From Tridacna crocea (lineage: Eukaryota > Mollusca > Bivalvia > Cardiida > Cardiidae): 64,000 bases of DNA. Made by a program: the position numbers and the translations under genes. The notes beneath the pieces were generated by a model. It had not been told where the DNA came from, searched no databases, and was given only the letters and a program-made list of their open reading frames with translations. Below, one piece after another: positions 22,891-33,022 of the stretch. Position 1 is the stretch's first letter. Every line of letters begins with the position of its first letter. The stretch lies in NCBI GenBank assembly GCA_943736015.1, contig OX031060.1, forward strand, positions 10,243,501 to 10,307,500, read 5' to 3'.

Positions 22891-23164
22891 CCTTTAAGGA
22901 AAAAAAGTGAATAATTGTAACATTTTGTTGTTCAAAGTTGTAAGTATATGAAAAAAGGAATATCATGGTGTAGAAACTGTCCTTGCATTATCTTCCGCTG
23001 GATGGCATTTTTGCAACTACGGACCTGTCAAATTTGAGCTTCCTGGACAATATCTTCCGCTGTGCAATTTTGACAGGCCTTGAAGTAAATGACATGTGCA
23101 GACAACTCAAAAATGTTATTCTGACGTATTCCGCACCTACATCTAACCTGGTCTGTATTATATA

Positions 23165-23482
23165 TTGAAAAACAGCCAGTCACGTAATCTAAGCGATGCC
23201 CATGTTAATCGATTAGCAATGGAAATATCAGCCAACGTCATAAAAAGCCTGTTGCTGAAACATGCCAAGCTTAATACTGATAGGCCAAGTCAGAAAATAA
23301 ACACACAAACTGTTAGTCAACAAAAATGTGTTCAGAAAGGTTCCGTGAAAACACTGGGTCCCGTTTTACTACGGCAGTTACGAAGAAAAATTGCATTACA
23401 TAAAACAAAACAAAAAAAGATTCCAGGAAACGTCGACTTATCGCAACTGTTTTCTCAAATAATCATGATAGTTATCTCGTGA
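23165..23482 (+). other. Open segment conserved in both arms (copy 2, longer)
   Basis: A 105-codon frame starting MKNSQSRNLSDAHVNRLAME, with a basic middle part (LLRQLRRKIALHKTKQKK). The left-arm copy (7505-7687, minus) is shortened by a frameshift. No family is recognised. If coding, it should show an excess of synonymous changes between copies; I could not test this. Confidence 0.25.
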
Positions 23483-23871
23483 CAGAAATATGCTACCATA
23501 CTATAGCTACGTAAAACTTTCGCAAAGTGCATAGTTATCTTCCGCTAGATGGCATTCTATAAATACTCATCTATCTAATCTGGGCATCCTGGGTACAGAA
23601 CCGAACCACTTTCCCATGCGAAAACCGTTACTTTGAATTTCACACTAAAATAAACGTTTACTCAATGAAACGCTACCTCGTGCAATTTATTCAGCTATTA
23701 TCAGCAGTTTAGAGAAATTTGGAGCTAAAGCAGGACTCATTTCTCCGCAAACGTATTGATGAAAGCTATTTTTTTCCATTGCTACTTTATAGAGCGTAAT
23801 ATTACAGTCTGTCCGCTTTTCTGGCTAGTGATGCGTCATATAAGACAGGCAGAATCTTCGAAGAATATGAC

Positions 23872-24144
23872 TGATTATTTTTTCGTTTATTTATCGTAGC
23901 TATCGGTTGCCCATCTTAGCAACGCCCCCAGAAGACGGTAAGTTAAGGGGGATAGTGCAAGGATACAGGACGAAACTACTTAGAATTCCACCTGGTTCTT
24001 TAACATGCTCGATGTATAGCACCGTCGCACGGGACCTCGGTTTCACGTCTCATCCGAAAGACTATTAATTTTTTTTTTTAGTAGACTAGCCGAAACATTG
24101 TGTTCACGAGTCCCATGCTCTACCTAATGAGCTAATCGGCCGGT
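23872..24144 (-). mobile_element. tRNA-derived SINE
   Basis: Flanked by TATGAC (23866-23871 and 24145-24150); the left arm near 4225 has the empty site. On the minus strand it starts with a tRNA-like head, CCGATTAGCTCATTAGGTAG (A box), followed by a body with GATGAGACGTGAAACCGAGG and GGTGCTATACATCGAGC, a block familiar from mollusc SINEs. The B box is degraded. Confidence 0.75.
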
Positions 24145-24219
24145 TATGACATGCGCAGACAACTACGCAGAGTGTGTTCGTAACTACTTCAGTAAAACGG
24201 GACCTGAAGTAATTACCAT

Positions 24220-24447
24220 TTAACCTTTTCCCAAACGACAAATTTTAGATTCTTCCAACATGAAAAAGTTTGTAGACGACAATTTTAACTTTCATTACAA
24301 TGGCAGAAAATTACTCGAATGGGCATAAAACACTTTGGGAAAAGGAGAAATTGCTCGTTACGAGCAATTTCTTCTTTTCCCACAGTGTTTTTAAAATACT
24401 TGTAATGCAGACACGTAAAAATAAGGGCTTGTTTGGGAAACGGTTAA
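24220..24447. mobile_element. TTAA hairpin MITE, inverted-arm counterpart of 3929-4157
   Basis: TTAA at 24220-24223 and 24444-24447. Core GCTCGTTACGAGC: the variant base in each arm is complementary, unlike the GCTGG/CCAGC form. Confidence 0.88.
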
Positions 24448-24561
24448 GAAAGGTAAAGCGGTGAATATCCGGCGAAGAAAAAAATCGTGTAGGTAGATAT
24501 TAAGCTAAGTGATATAGCAGAGGAACCATACTGACGGTGTTCTTTAAAAATATATTTAGAT

Positions 24562-24708
24562 AATGTATACATGCAAAGATTTGCTGTAAACGATGGTCCT
24601 TTCGGCATACCTCGGGTGATGGGAGCCATCATATCCCTCGGCTGTAACTGGTGGATTGATAAGTGTAAGATCGGTACATTCATCGCCCGGAAATAAGCCG
24701 GTTTACCG
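24562..24708 (+). other. Conserved exon-like open segment, right-arm copy
   Basis: Open frame containing NVYMQRFAVNDGPFGIP, then IISLGCNWWIDKCKIG, with an in-frame TAA where the left copy has TAC. An AG directly precedes the open part. Family unknown. Confidence 0.25.
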
Positions 24709-25180
24709 TTCTAAAAATTGTAAGGCTATTCTTACAAAAGAAAACTTGAGTTTCAATTTTCAATCAAAATCTTTCGAACTGTATTTCAGTTGACAAACAG
24801 TTCGTACGTTCATTTTTTAACGTGGTTTATCGATTCCGATTGGAGTTTTCCCCAACAAACAAGCAGATGTGAATAACTTCATCGAGGTTGTTTATGTCGT
24901 TTCTAAACAACTGTCAGTGGCGAGCTATATGTAGAATCACGTGATTCTCATTTCAAAATGGAAATCTCCTTGATACGAACGACGTTTGACGTAGATACGG
25001 AATCGGCCGAGCTGTGACGAGTGAACAATGGTCCTATCTTTAGAATATTTTTCCTGTTAAAAATTAACCATATTACACTTTTAATAATTTGGAGTGAAAA
25101 ACAAGCTTTATTTATCCATATACATTTATTTACATATCTAGCAGTTTCTGCTTTCCACTTTTCAGCGATAGAGTTTTTTT

Positions 25181-26448
25181 AGCTCACCTGAGCACAACGT
25201 GCTCAAGGGGAGCTTTTAGGATCACCAGGTGTCCGTCGTGGGTCGTCAACAATTCTTTAAACATCAACTCCTCCTAAACCGCAGGGCCAATTTGGACCAA
25301 ACTTGGCTGGAATGTTCCTTGGGAAGTCCTCTTTCTTCAGAAATTGTTCACAGAATTTGATTCCATCAAAAACTCTGGTTGCCATGGCAACCAAATGGAA
25401 TTTTTTAGCAAATTCTTTAAGAATCTTCTTCTCTGAAACCGCTGGTCGGATTCTGAAAAAAATTCACAGATATGTTCCTGGGGTGACCCTTTCCAAAACT
25501 TGTTCGTGAAATTTTGATCCGTCAAAAAATGTGGCTCTGGTGAATGGGGGCTACTTGCATTATACAGAAATGAGGGAATTCTTAAAAATTCTTCTCCTCT
25601 GAAACCGCTGGTCAGATATTAAAATAATTTCACTGAGATGTTCTTTGGGTGACCCTTTTCAAAAACTGTTCGCAAAATTTTGATTCGTCAAGATACACAG
25701 CTCTGGTGAAAGGGGGCTACTTGCACTATACGCAAATAAAGAAATTCTTAAAAATTCTTCTCCTCTGAAACTTGGTCAGAATTTGAAATAATTTCACAGA
25801 AATGTTCCTTTGATGACCCTTTCCAAAATTGTTCGCGAAATTTTGATCCGTCGAGAAACACAGCTCTGGTGAATGGGGGCTACTTGCACTATAGGGAAAT
25901 GAAGAAATTCTTAAAAATTCTTCTTCTCAGAAACCGTTAGGCAGATTTCGAAATAATTTCACAGAAATGTTCCTTGGATGATCCTTTTCAAAATTTGTTT
26001 GCGAAATTTTGATCCATCAAGAAACATGGCTCTGGTGAATGGGGGCTTCTTGCACTATATGGCTATGAAGAAATTCTTTAAAATTCTTCTTCTCTGAAAC
26101 GGCTGATCAGATTTTGAAATAATCTCACAGAAATGTTCCGTTGGTAACCCTTTTCAAAAATTGTTCGCAAAATGTTGATTTGTCTAGAAACATGGATTTG
26201 GTGAATGGGTGCTACTTGCACTATTTGGTCTTTAAAATTCTTTTTCTCTGAACAAAAATTGCTCGAGGAATTTTGATCCATCAAGAAACATGGCTCTGAT
26301 GGCTGTGGGCTATTTACAATATTCAGACATGAAGAAATTCTTGAAAATTCTTCAAGTCTAAAATGGCTGATTAGATTTTGAAAAAAAATGGCCATTGTTC
26401 TCTCAGAAATTCGGGTGAGCGATCCAGGGCCATCTTGGCCCTCTTGTT
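25181..26448 (+). mobile_element. Helentron-like non-autonomous element with ~165-bp core repeats (copy 1)
   Basis: It starts AGCTCACCTGAGCAC and ends with GGTGAGCGATCC, the hairpin AGGGCCATCTTGGCCCT and CTTGTT. Start and end carry subterminal inverted repeats (CTCACCTGAG / GGTGAG). Inside are about six degenerate tandem units near 165 bp containing ATGGCTCTGGTGAATGGGGG. The left-arm empty site (398-405) is a run of eight A/T; the insertion splits a T run without a duplication. These traits fit Helentron-associated (HINE-like) elements such as bivalve pearl/CvA repeats. Confidence 0.75.
25378..25391. promoter_or_regulatory. RFX X-box-like palindrome in a Helentron-like element
   Basis: GTTGCCATGGCAAC fits the RFX consensus GTNRCC-N(0-3)-RGYAAC perfectly and is fully palindromic. 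The same 14-mer is present at 27142-27155 and 51329-51342 in related elements. Function is inferred only. Confidence 0.4.
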
Positions 26449-26479
26449 TGGAAATGCGCTCTGTGTTTTTAGAGTCTTA

Positions 26480-26930
26480 ATAGCGACAAAAAAAAATGCA
26501 GATGTTTAAATCACACTCTTAATAAGTAGGGAAAATGTGAAAAAGACAATCTGTTGTAGCTCTGTCGTTTCAAGAATAAGTCTGTAGCAAAAACATGATT
26601 TTAAAATCAGGCATAAAATACAGAGAAGATATGGTGGCATGGCAACTTTTAACCTAATCTTGAAATTAATTTTTCTGCCAGCGTCTAATACTTGTACTGA
26701 CCGTTGAATAATAGACTTTATTTCATGCTTTCTGGTAGGATATCGAGAAATAGAGGTGAAAATATTTTTCGATCTTACACTGGTACCACCAATGAAAATA
26801 CCGATTCTCACGTTCTTGTTGCCTAGGTAAATTGTGCGTGCCTGACAACCAGGAAAAGAACTGTACTAGATTTTGATAAAGCTCCTCCCAGAAAGAGTTT
26901 AAATCATGAAATAAATAGAATATTTTTTTT
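26480..26930. repeat. Outer end of the right arm with composite repeat R
   Basis: Contains the GATATCGAGAAATAGAGG and GATCTTACACTGGTACC blocks, then GCCTAGGTAAATTG and CTCCTCCCAGAAAGAG. It continues past the point where the left arm leaves the window. Confidence 0.55.
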
Positions 26931-28213
26931 AGCTCACCTGAGCACAACGTGCTCAAGGGGAGCTTTTAGGATCATCCGGTGTCCGTCCTTCGTCGTCCGT
27001 CGTGCGTCGCCAACAATTCTTTAAACATCAACTCCTCCTAAAACGATAGGCCAATTTGGACCAAACTTGGCTGGATTGTTTCTTGGGAGGTCCTCTTTTA
27101 AAAAAAAATGTTCACAGAATTTGATTTCGTCAAAAACTCTGGTTGCCATGGCAACCAAATGGAATTTTCAAAGAAATTCTTTAATTTTTTTTTTTTTTTT
27201 TTTTTTTTTCTGAAACCGCTGGCCAGATTTTAAAATGATTTCACAGGGATGTTTCTTGGGTGACCCTTTTCAAAAATGTTCGCGAAATTTTGATCCGTTA
27301 AGAAACATGGCTCTGGTGAATGGGGGCTACTCGCACAATACAGAAATAAAGAAATTCTTAAAAATTCTTCTTCTCTGAAACCGTTGGTCGGAATTTGAAA
27401 TAATTTCTCAGGGATGTTCTTTTGGTGACCCTTTTCAAAACGTGTTCGAGAAATTTTGCTATGTCAAGAAACATGGCTCTGATGAATGGGGGCTACTAGC
27501 ACTATACAAAAATGAAGACATTCCTGAAAATTCTTCTTCTCTGAAACGGCTGGTCAGATTTCAAAAAAAATTCTCAGGGATGTTCTTTGGGTAACCCTTT
27601 TCAAAAATTGTTCGTGAAATTTTGATCCATTGAGAAACATGGCTCTGGTGAATGGGGCTACTCGCACTATATGGAAATGGAGACATTCTTGAAAATTCTT
27701 CTTCTCTGAAACGGCTGGTCAGATTTTAGAATAATTTCACAGCAATGTTCGTTGGGTGACCCTTTTCAAAAATTGTTCGCGAAATTTTGATATGTCAAGA
27801 AACATGGCTCTGGTGAATGGGGGCTACTAGCACTATATAGACATGAAGAAATTATTGAAGATTCTTCTTCTCTGAAACCGCTGGCCACATTTTAAAATAA
27901 TTTCACAGGGATGTTACTTGAATGACCGATTTCAAAAAGTGTTCGTGAAATTGTGATCCATCAAGAAACGTGGATCTGGTGAATGGGGTCTACTTGCACT
28001 ATACAGAAATGAAGAAATTCTTAAAAATTCTTCTTTAATGAAACTGATGGTCAGTTTTTGAAATGACTTTTACGGATGACGTTTTGAAAATTACTTGGCA
28101 AAATAATAATTTTGTTTCCAATGTTTCAATACCTCCAAAAAAAAAAAAAAATTAGGCTATGGTCCTCTCAAAATTTCAGGTGAGCGATCCAGGGCCATCT
28201 TGGCCCTCTTGTT
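26931..28213 (+). mobile_element. Helentron-like non-autonomous element (copy 2)
   Basis: Same 5' end and the same 3' hairpin plus CTTGTT as copy 1, with about seven core units. It was inserted into the T run that normally joins composite repeat R to the palindromic MITE (compare 33550-33564), so it interrupts that compound. A long T run lies at 27186-27209. Confidence 0.75.
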
Positions 28214-28214
28214 T

Positions 28215-28319
28215 CGGTGAAAGATCGAAATTTATTTCATCTCGTGAACACCATCAGTAATATTTTCACGCGTGGCCGATGGTGTTCACTCGATGAAATA
28301 AATTTGGATCTTTCACCGG
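28215..28319. mobile_element. Palindromic MITE P, copy 1
   Basis: CGGTGAAAGATCGAAATTTA on the left is mirrored by the right end around GATCTTTCACCG; GAACACCATC pairs with GATGGTGTTC in the middle. The centre is CACGCGTGG. Confidence 0.8.
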
Positions 28320-28349
28320 AAAAAACGAATATCCTCTATATCTTACACT

Positions 28350-28550
28350 GGTACCACCAGTGAAAACACCGATTTTCACGTTCTTGCTGCCTAGGTTGCG
28401 CGTGCCTCACAACCAGATAGGAAACATGACGTCATATACCTTATATTTCTCGTGAACACCATCGGTAATATTTTCACGAGTGACTTTGCCACTCGTGAAA
28501 ATATTACCGATGGTGTTCACTCGATGAAATAAATTTCAATCTTTCACCGA
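28350..28550. repeat. Composite repeat R fragment followed by palindromic MITE P, copy 2
   Basis: R here keeps ACTGGTACCACCAGTG, GCCTAGGTTGCGCGTGCC and TGACGTCA (28427-28434). It is followed by a left-truncated copy of the P palindrome from about 28447, with ATTACCGATGGTGTTCAC in its right arm. Confidence 0.7.
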
Positions 28551-28814
28551 AAAAAACAAATATCCTCTATATATTTGGGTCGTTGATATGCCAGTGTCTG
28601 TTGGTAAGACAATATAGATTATATGATCATGGTGCGAGTAAACCTCAAGAAACACATGATTAGATAACCTATCACCCTGACATGAATAAAATACTGCTGA
28701 AAGTGTGTACTCTTATGAATATCCCGGATCAAACCGCTATGACTGCTGAAGAAAAATAATTATTTGACGCTCATGTTGCTAAACGCTTAAAATTGCGTAC
28801 GGTGTAAGTTAAAA

Positions 28815-28860
28815 TCAGACTACACAAGCGTGCAGTCTGATCTTAGATTTACAGTGTCCG
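28815..28860. repeat. Short palindromic GTGCAGTCTGATCTT motif
   Basis: A degraded copy of the ~60-bp palindromic repeat seen best at 43161-43215. The region 28560-28950 is otherwise unassigned. Confidence 0.45.
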
Positions 28861-28954
28861 ATACGGTAAGATTTTCCCCGACAGAAATGATTTCGAAATC
28901 TTCTGCTCATGTAAATATCCGACAGAATTTGGCATCGAAACTTTTTTGAGATCT

Positions 28955-29226
28955 TTAATCCTTTGCCACACAATGCCGACTTTTAACGACCCTGGGAAAG
29001 AAACCTTTTGAAAACATTGAGGGAAAAGGAGAAAATGCAAACAGCATTTTCTCCTTTTCTCACCGTGTGAATGTTTTCTACTCTATCACTGGGTAATTGC
29101 ATCATTTGAGCTAAATTAAAATTGTCGTCTGGAAACGCTTTCAGTTTCGACCAGTCCAAAGAAATTGTCGTCTGCAAACGCTTTCAGTTTGAACCAGTCC
29201 AAAAAATTGGCGTTTGGTAAAGAGTT
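28955..29226. mobile_element. TTAA hairpin MITE with internal tandem duplication
   Basis: Ends TTAATCCTTTGCCACAC and TTTGGTAAAGAGTT. The core is shortened to AAATGCAAACAGCATTT. A block of about 48 bp containing ATTGTCGTCTGCAAACGC is duplicated in tandem at about 29120-29215. It lies just downstream of exon 2 of gene A, in intron 2. Confidence 0.75.
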
Positions 29227-29255
29227 CAGTAGATTAAAAGAGACTTTATACTTAC

Positions 29256-29489
29256 AACTTAAGGCTGACGCAAGACAGGCAATACCTAACACAACCCTCT
29301 TAAAGACAGATATCGGATGGCAAACAAGAAATTGAACGGAAACGATAGCTGCAAGTATTGCTATTAATCCAATAATCGTCTCAACTCTGTATTCTGTCAT
29401 GTCCACACTTATTCTGCCGGCTGAAATTGCTATTAATCCAATAATCGTCTCAACTCTGTATTCTGTCATGTCCACACTTACTCTGCCGG
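29256..29489 (-). CDS. Claudin/PMP22-like gene A, exon 2, with 69-bp in-frame duplication
   Basis: This exon encodes TM2, the short cytoplasmic turn and TM3. The acceptor is CTTTATTTCAG before CCGGCAGAG; the donor is TTAAGTT|GTAAGT. Phases 1 and 1 match exons 1 and 3. The frame reads VDMTEYRVETIIGLIA, then the same block again, then ILAAIVSVQFLVCHP (TM2) and FKRVVLGIACLASALS (TM3). Bases 29421-29489 repeat as 29352-29420, a 69-bp (23-codon) direct duplication. The duplicate includes its own TTTCAG, so a second acceptor would start the exon at 29420 and give a 165-nt exon, close to the 159 nt of gene B. Either splice choice keeps the frame. Confidence 0.8.
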
Positions 29490-29806
29490 CTGAAATAAAG
29501 AGCGGTATTATCAGAACAGAAACTGCTGCTGCACTTCTCTGTGAGAGCCACCTGCTCCCAGAAACGATAGCAACAAACAATAACCAAACATTTACTAGGA
29601 GTATTTCATGTTTTTCAGTAATTTATTGAGAAATTACGGTGAAATGTTGTTTGATATTTCATCGTTACGACCAGTTAAAAATTTTATTTTGGACTCTTCA
29701 ATACATGGACCCGTGATGATATGACAAACCGACTTCTTTGGTTACTGTTGCCATGTCCTCCCAAGTAAACATAGTATACACATTTAATGTAAAGCAGATA
29801 CCATAC

Positions 29807-30035
29807 TTAACCCTATACTCCATAGATACTCATTTCTACGCATTACTTGTAGGGGTCTTTGGAAAACATTGTGGCAAAAGGTGAAATTGCTCGTAACGAG
29901 CAATTTCACCTTTTGTCACAATGTTTTCTATGCTATCAAAAGGTGTCATATACACATAAAAAACAGCTTCATCCTTGCTGTTATTTAGGGTCAATTAGAG
30001 ATATCATAGAAATGTCTTATGGGGTAAAGGGTTAA
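29807..30035. mobile_element. TTAA hairpin MITE, GGTGAAATTGCTCG subfamily
   Basis: TTAA ends at 29807-29810 and 30032-30035, terminal type TTAACCCTATACTCC / GGGGTAAAGGGTTAA. Core GCTCGTAACGAGC, with the A-to-T change in GGTGAAATT mirrored as AATTTCACC in the other arm. Intron 1 of gene A. Confidence 0.88.
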
Positions 30036-30506
30036 ATATTGCTGCCGTGACTATTTCCCTCTATAACACAATAGAAAAATATTCCGATCATATTTGTCTG
30101 CCGCTCGAGAACTTTCGGTTTAGATTTAGATAGATTAGATAGATTTAGATAGAGGATTCATCTAATTTACACACAAGGATATGCAAATGAAATACATATT
30201 TCGGGTACCACGGACAACGAAATACTCACTTTAACAAAGTTTCGGACTTCATTGAGATGGAATAAAACACCCCATAAACATTCATTTTTACCTTAGAATA
30301 ACAGAACTAAAAAGCTTTTTGTTTTGGTCATGCCATTATCGTCTGAACATTATATCCGATAACAGTTTACTCTGAATTTCGTGCATTCGAAATATTTACA
30401 CGCTGTCTGATTCCGCAGAGTGTTGTAAGTCTGAAAAATTTCAATTTTAAGTTTAGGGGTGAATTGTTGATTGCTGACTATGTTATACCTCAAGTGTGCT
30501 GCTAAA

Positions 30507-30734
30507 TTAACCCTTTCCCAAATGACAAATTTTGGACTCTTCCAAACCAGAAGAGTTTGCAGACGACAATTTTAAATTTGAAGAAAATGCTAGAAAGTTC
30601 TCAAAAATGGTAGAAAACATTGTGGGAAAAGGAGAAATTGCTTGTTACAAGCATTTTCTCCTTTTCCCACAGTGTTTTCAAAAGATGTTTACAGTAGACA
30701 CGTAAAAACCAGGGCTTCTTTGGGAAAGGGTTAA
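30507..30734. mobile_element. TTAA hairpin MITE, CTTG/CAAG variant
   Basis: TTAA ends, type TTAACCCTTTCCCAAA / TTTGGGAAAGGGTTAA. Core GCTTGTTACAAGC, a third paired variant of the hairpin. Intron 1 of gene A. Confidence 0.88.
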
Positions 30735-30742
30735 CAAACTTG

Positions 30743-31160
30743 TTAATATCATTGTCGGTAGCTGGTTGATTTTCTATCTAATGATATATGTATGATACAT
30801 GTACAATGTATATATGACTGTAGATAACGGTTGATTAGGTGAATTAGAGTGGCTATTTCATTTGGAATCAAAGACACACCCTACAACTGACAGTACACTT
30901 TTAGATGTACTAATCCGGTTCTAAATGGCAATATAATTGTCAGTAGCTGGTGGATTTATGGTTAATATCATTGTCAGTAGCTGGTTGATTTTCTATCTTA
31001 GGATATAATATTATGATACATGTACAATGTATATATGACTGTAGATAACGGTTGGTTAGGTGGATTAGAGCGGCTATTTAATTTGGAATAAAGACACACC
31101 CTACAACTGACAGTATGCCTACACATTTTTATATGTACTAATCCGGTTCTAAATGGCAAA
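30743..31160. repeat. 219-bp tandem duplication in intron 1 of gene A
   Basis: The block from TTAATATCATTGTC through TACATGTACAATGTATA to AATCCGGTTCTAAATGGCAA occurs twice, about 219 bp apart, with small differences and a short partial third copy of TTGTCAGTAGCTGG between. Confidence 0.8.
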
Positions 31161-31360
31161 GTCAAATTTTGATTCAGTGAAAATAGTAACATTTGGAGCT
31201 TGAATTCTTCCCATTTACAGAAAAAGAACTTAGATGTTGCATCATTACATAAAAAGTTTGTGTTCAACACTGTAGTGGTCAGAATTTAAATATTACGTCA
31301 CAAACAATTAAATCCAAGATTAAAATGTATGGGTTCTTTTTTTTTGCAATATGACCTGTA

Positions 31361-31420
31361 TAGTGTAGATCCTGTATCAAACAGCACGTTCTGTGCAGTC
31401 TGATCTTGATCTACGCTGTC
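31361..31420. repeat. Short palindromic GTGTAGATC..GATCTAC motif
   Basis: Member of the ~60-bp palindrome family: TAGTGTAGATCC on one side, GTGCAGTCTGATCTTGATCT on the other. Confidence 0.5.
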
Positions 31421-31544
31421 CGCATGAGGTAAGTCCCGCTAAACAGCGTAATGTGTAAACATTATCCACACAATCCTTAATTCTACCGATCCTGACAGAA
31501 AACAGTTTTGAAAATGTAGTATTTGTCAGCAAAAAAATTATGGA

Positions 31545-31802
31545 AGTAAGGCAGGAAGGAAGGGGTGACGAGGGAGGGAGGAAGGAAGGATGGGGTGAGG
31601 AGGGAGGGACGAAGGAGGGAAGGGGTGAGGAGGGAGGGAGGCAGGAAGGAAGGGGTGAGGAGGGAGGGAGGCAGGAAGGAAGGGGTGAGGAGGGAGGAAG
31701 GAAGGAAGGGGTGAGGAGAAGGGAGGCAGGAAGGAAGGGGTGAGGAGGGAGGGAGGCAGGAAGGAAGGGGTGAGGAGGGAGGGAGGAAGGAAAGAAGGAA
31801 GG
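31545..31802. repeat. 30-bp homopurine minisatellite
   Basis: Tandem units of GAAGGAAGGGGTGAGGAGGG plus GAGGCAG-type ends, about 30 bp long, repeated eight to nine times, almost purely A/G on the plus strand. It lies in intron 1 of gene A about 130 bp downstream of exon 1. The Pro/Ser/Leu-rich frame on the other strand is a composition artefact. Confidence 0.85.
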
Positions 31803-31927
31803 AATCTATTACTCTTTCGGATTTGGGGTAGCGATCAATAAAGACTGATTGATAAGTTGTGAAAAGTTCTTTCACAATCCGTCTGAAACAATAGGCTTAA
31901 ACAATAAACTAAGAAAGAAGCGCTTAC

Positions 31928-32192
31928 CTGGAAATCCTAAATTCTTCAAGAATGCACCAATACTCATCGTCTGGCAAATATTGTTCAAGCAAATCTTAAC
32001 TTGATCATACCAAAGTCCTAAAGTTAGGCGTGCCTCAGAGCTAGAATCTTCGTTAAAACTCTCATAATACATGATCATCCAACCAGGGGTCGCAAACCCG
32101 ACTATTTGAAGTATAAGCGCCATGACCTCGATGACAAGCGCAGCTATCAGCACTTTTCGTTGGGTTGTGGATCCTTCCGCGACTGGCATCAT
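31928..32192 (-). CDS. Claudin/PMP22-like gene A, exon 1
   Basis: The first exon encodes a short N-terminus, TM1 and the first extracellular loop. It starts MMPVAEGSTTQRKVLIAA; TM1 is about residues 14-34 (VLIAALVIEVMALILQIVGF). The loop has the claudin-type pattern: PGW after TM1, GLW at 59-61 and two cysteines (68 and 73). The donor is TTTCCAG|GTAAGC, phase 1. With exons 2 and 3 the protein would be about 290-310 residues and resides in the plasma membrane. Claudin-superfamily proteins form paracellular junctions or act as membrane adaptors; which of these applies here cannot be read. Two ATG codons are adjacent and the start is assigned to the first. Confidence 0.8.
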
Positions 32193-32795
32193 TGGTGCGT
32201 CAGTTGAATCGTTGAATGTTTTACTCAGTTGATCTTTTTATATGTTGAATTGTTTGTTTATTTAGTCTTTTTTTCAATGATATTATTTCTAAAGAAATGT
32301 CTAAAGCAACTTTCCAGTAATTTTGTAAGGAATAGTTTATTTTTATTTTTATCGAAACCTGTTGTTATTATATAAATATATTTCGGATCTCACTCAATTG
32401 AATGACATTCCATTTACTCCCTATGTTATAATCTGGACGTTGTCACAACTTCTGCTAGGAAAAAAAAGGTGTTTTACCCGCAAATTAGTAGATATTCACG
32501 CTTCAGCACCTTTTAAAAGATTTGAAAATTTCGAAATGCATCTTTATTTCATGCGCATTTAACACTTACCCCGTTATGTGTTAGAAATACTGATTTTGCA
32601 AACAGAGCGGATAAAGATCAGAGAGCACAAAACGTGCAGTCTGATCTTTGATTCACACAATCTGCTTTGCTGAGATATTGTAGTCAAGACTGACCTTCAA
32701 ACAGCATTAATTGGGGTCTTATTGCTACATCTAACATGTTTGTTGGGTTATTAGGTGATCTGAGGTTTGTACTTTTTTACCGAAACACGACTCCT

Positions 32796-33022
32796 TTAAC
32801 CCATTACCACACAATCCCTACTTTTGACGCCCCTGAAAAAGAAGCCTTTTGAAAACATTGTGGGACAAGAAGAAAATGCTGGTAACCAGCATTTTCTCCT
32901 TTTCCCACAATGTTTTCTTCCCTTCACAAAACAAATTTCGAAGTTTTAGTCACTTTTATTTTGTCGTCTGCAAATGCTTTCGATTTGGACAAACCTAAAA
33001 GTGTCGTTTGGTAATGAGTTAA
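32796..33022. mobile_element. TTAA hairpin MITE, CCATTACCAC subfamily
   Basis: TTAA at 32796-32799 and 33019-33022; ends TTAACCCATTACCACAC and TTTGGTAATGAGTTAA. Core GCTGGTAACCAGC. It lies about 600 bp upstream of exon 1 of gene A. Confidence 0.88.

Larger units (their letters stand above)
18959..22893. mobile_element. 3.9-kb TTAA-flanked TIR element
   Basis: Flanked by TTAA at 18955-18958 and 22894-22897; the left arm has a single TTAA at 7954-7957 in the same context. The ends are short inverted repeats: AGGTGGCCCTTCAG against AGGTGGGTATTCAG. Sub-terminal inverted similarity continues (GATGTACAAGCCGACAC at about 19021 and its complement at about 22410). A related end, TTTAAAGG followed by CCCTTCAGG, occurs near 53003. 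The TTAA target suggests Kolobok- or piggyBac-type movement. The interior holds a Harbinger-type transposase remnant and MITEs, apparently nested. Confidence 0.7.
15800..26825. repeat. Right arm of the large inverted segmental duplication
   Basis: This is the inverted counterpart of 1-10640. It carries four insertions missing from the left arm: 17558-18085, 18959-22893, 23872-24144 and 25181-26448. It lacks the three transposons present in the left arm. All seven therefore postdate the duplication, or were lost precisely, which is much less likely. Confidence 0.85.

Noticed and set aside
31483..31875. 130-codon Pro/Ser/Leu-rich frame on the minus strand
   Set aside because: Translation of the 30-bp homopurine minisatellite inside an intron.
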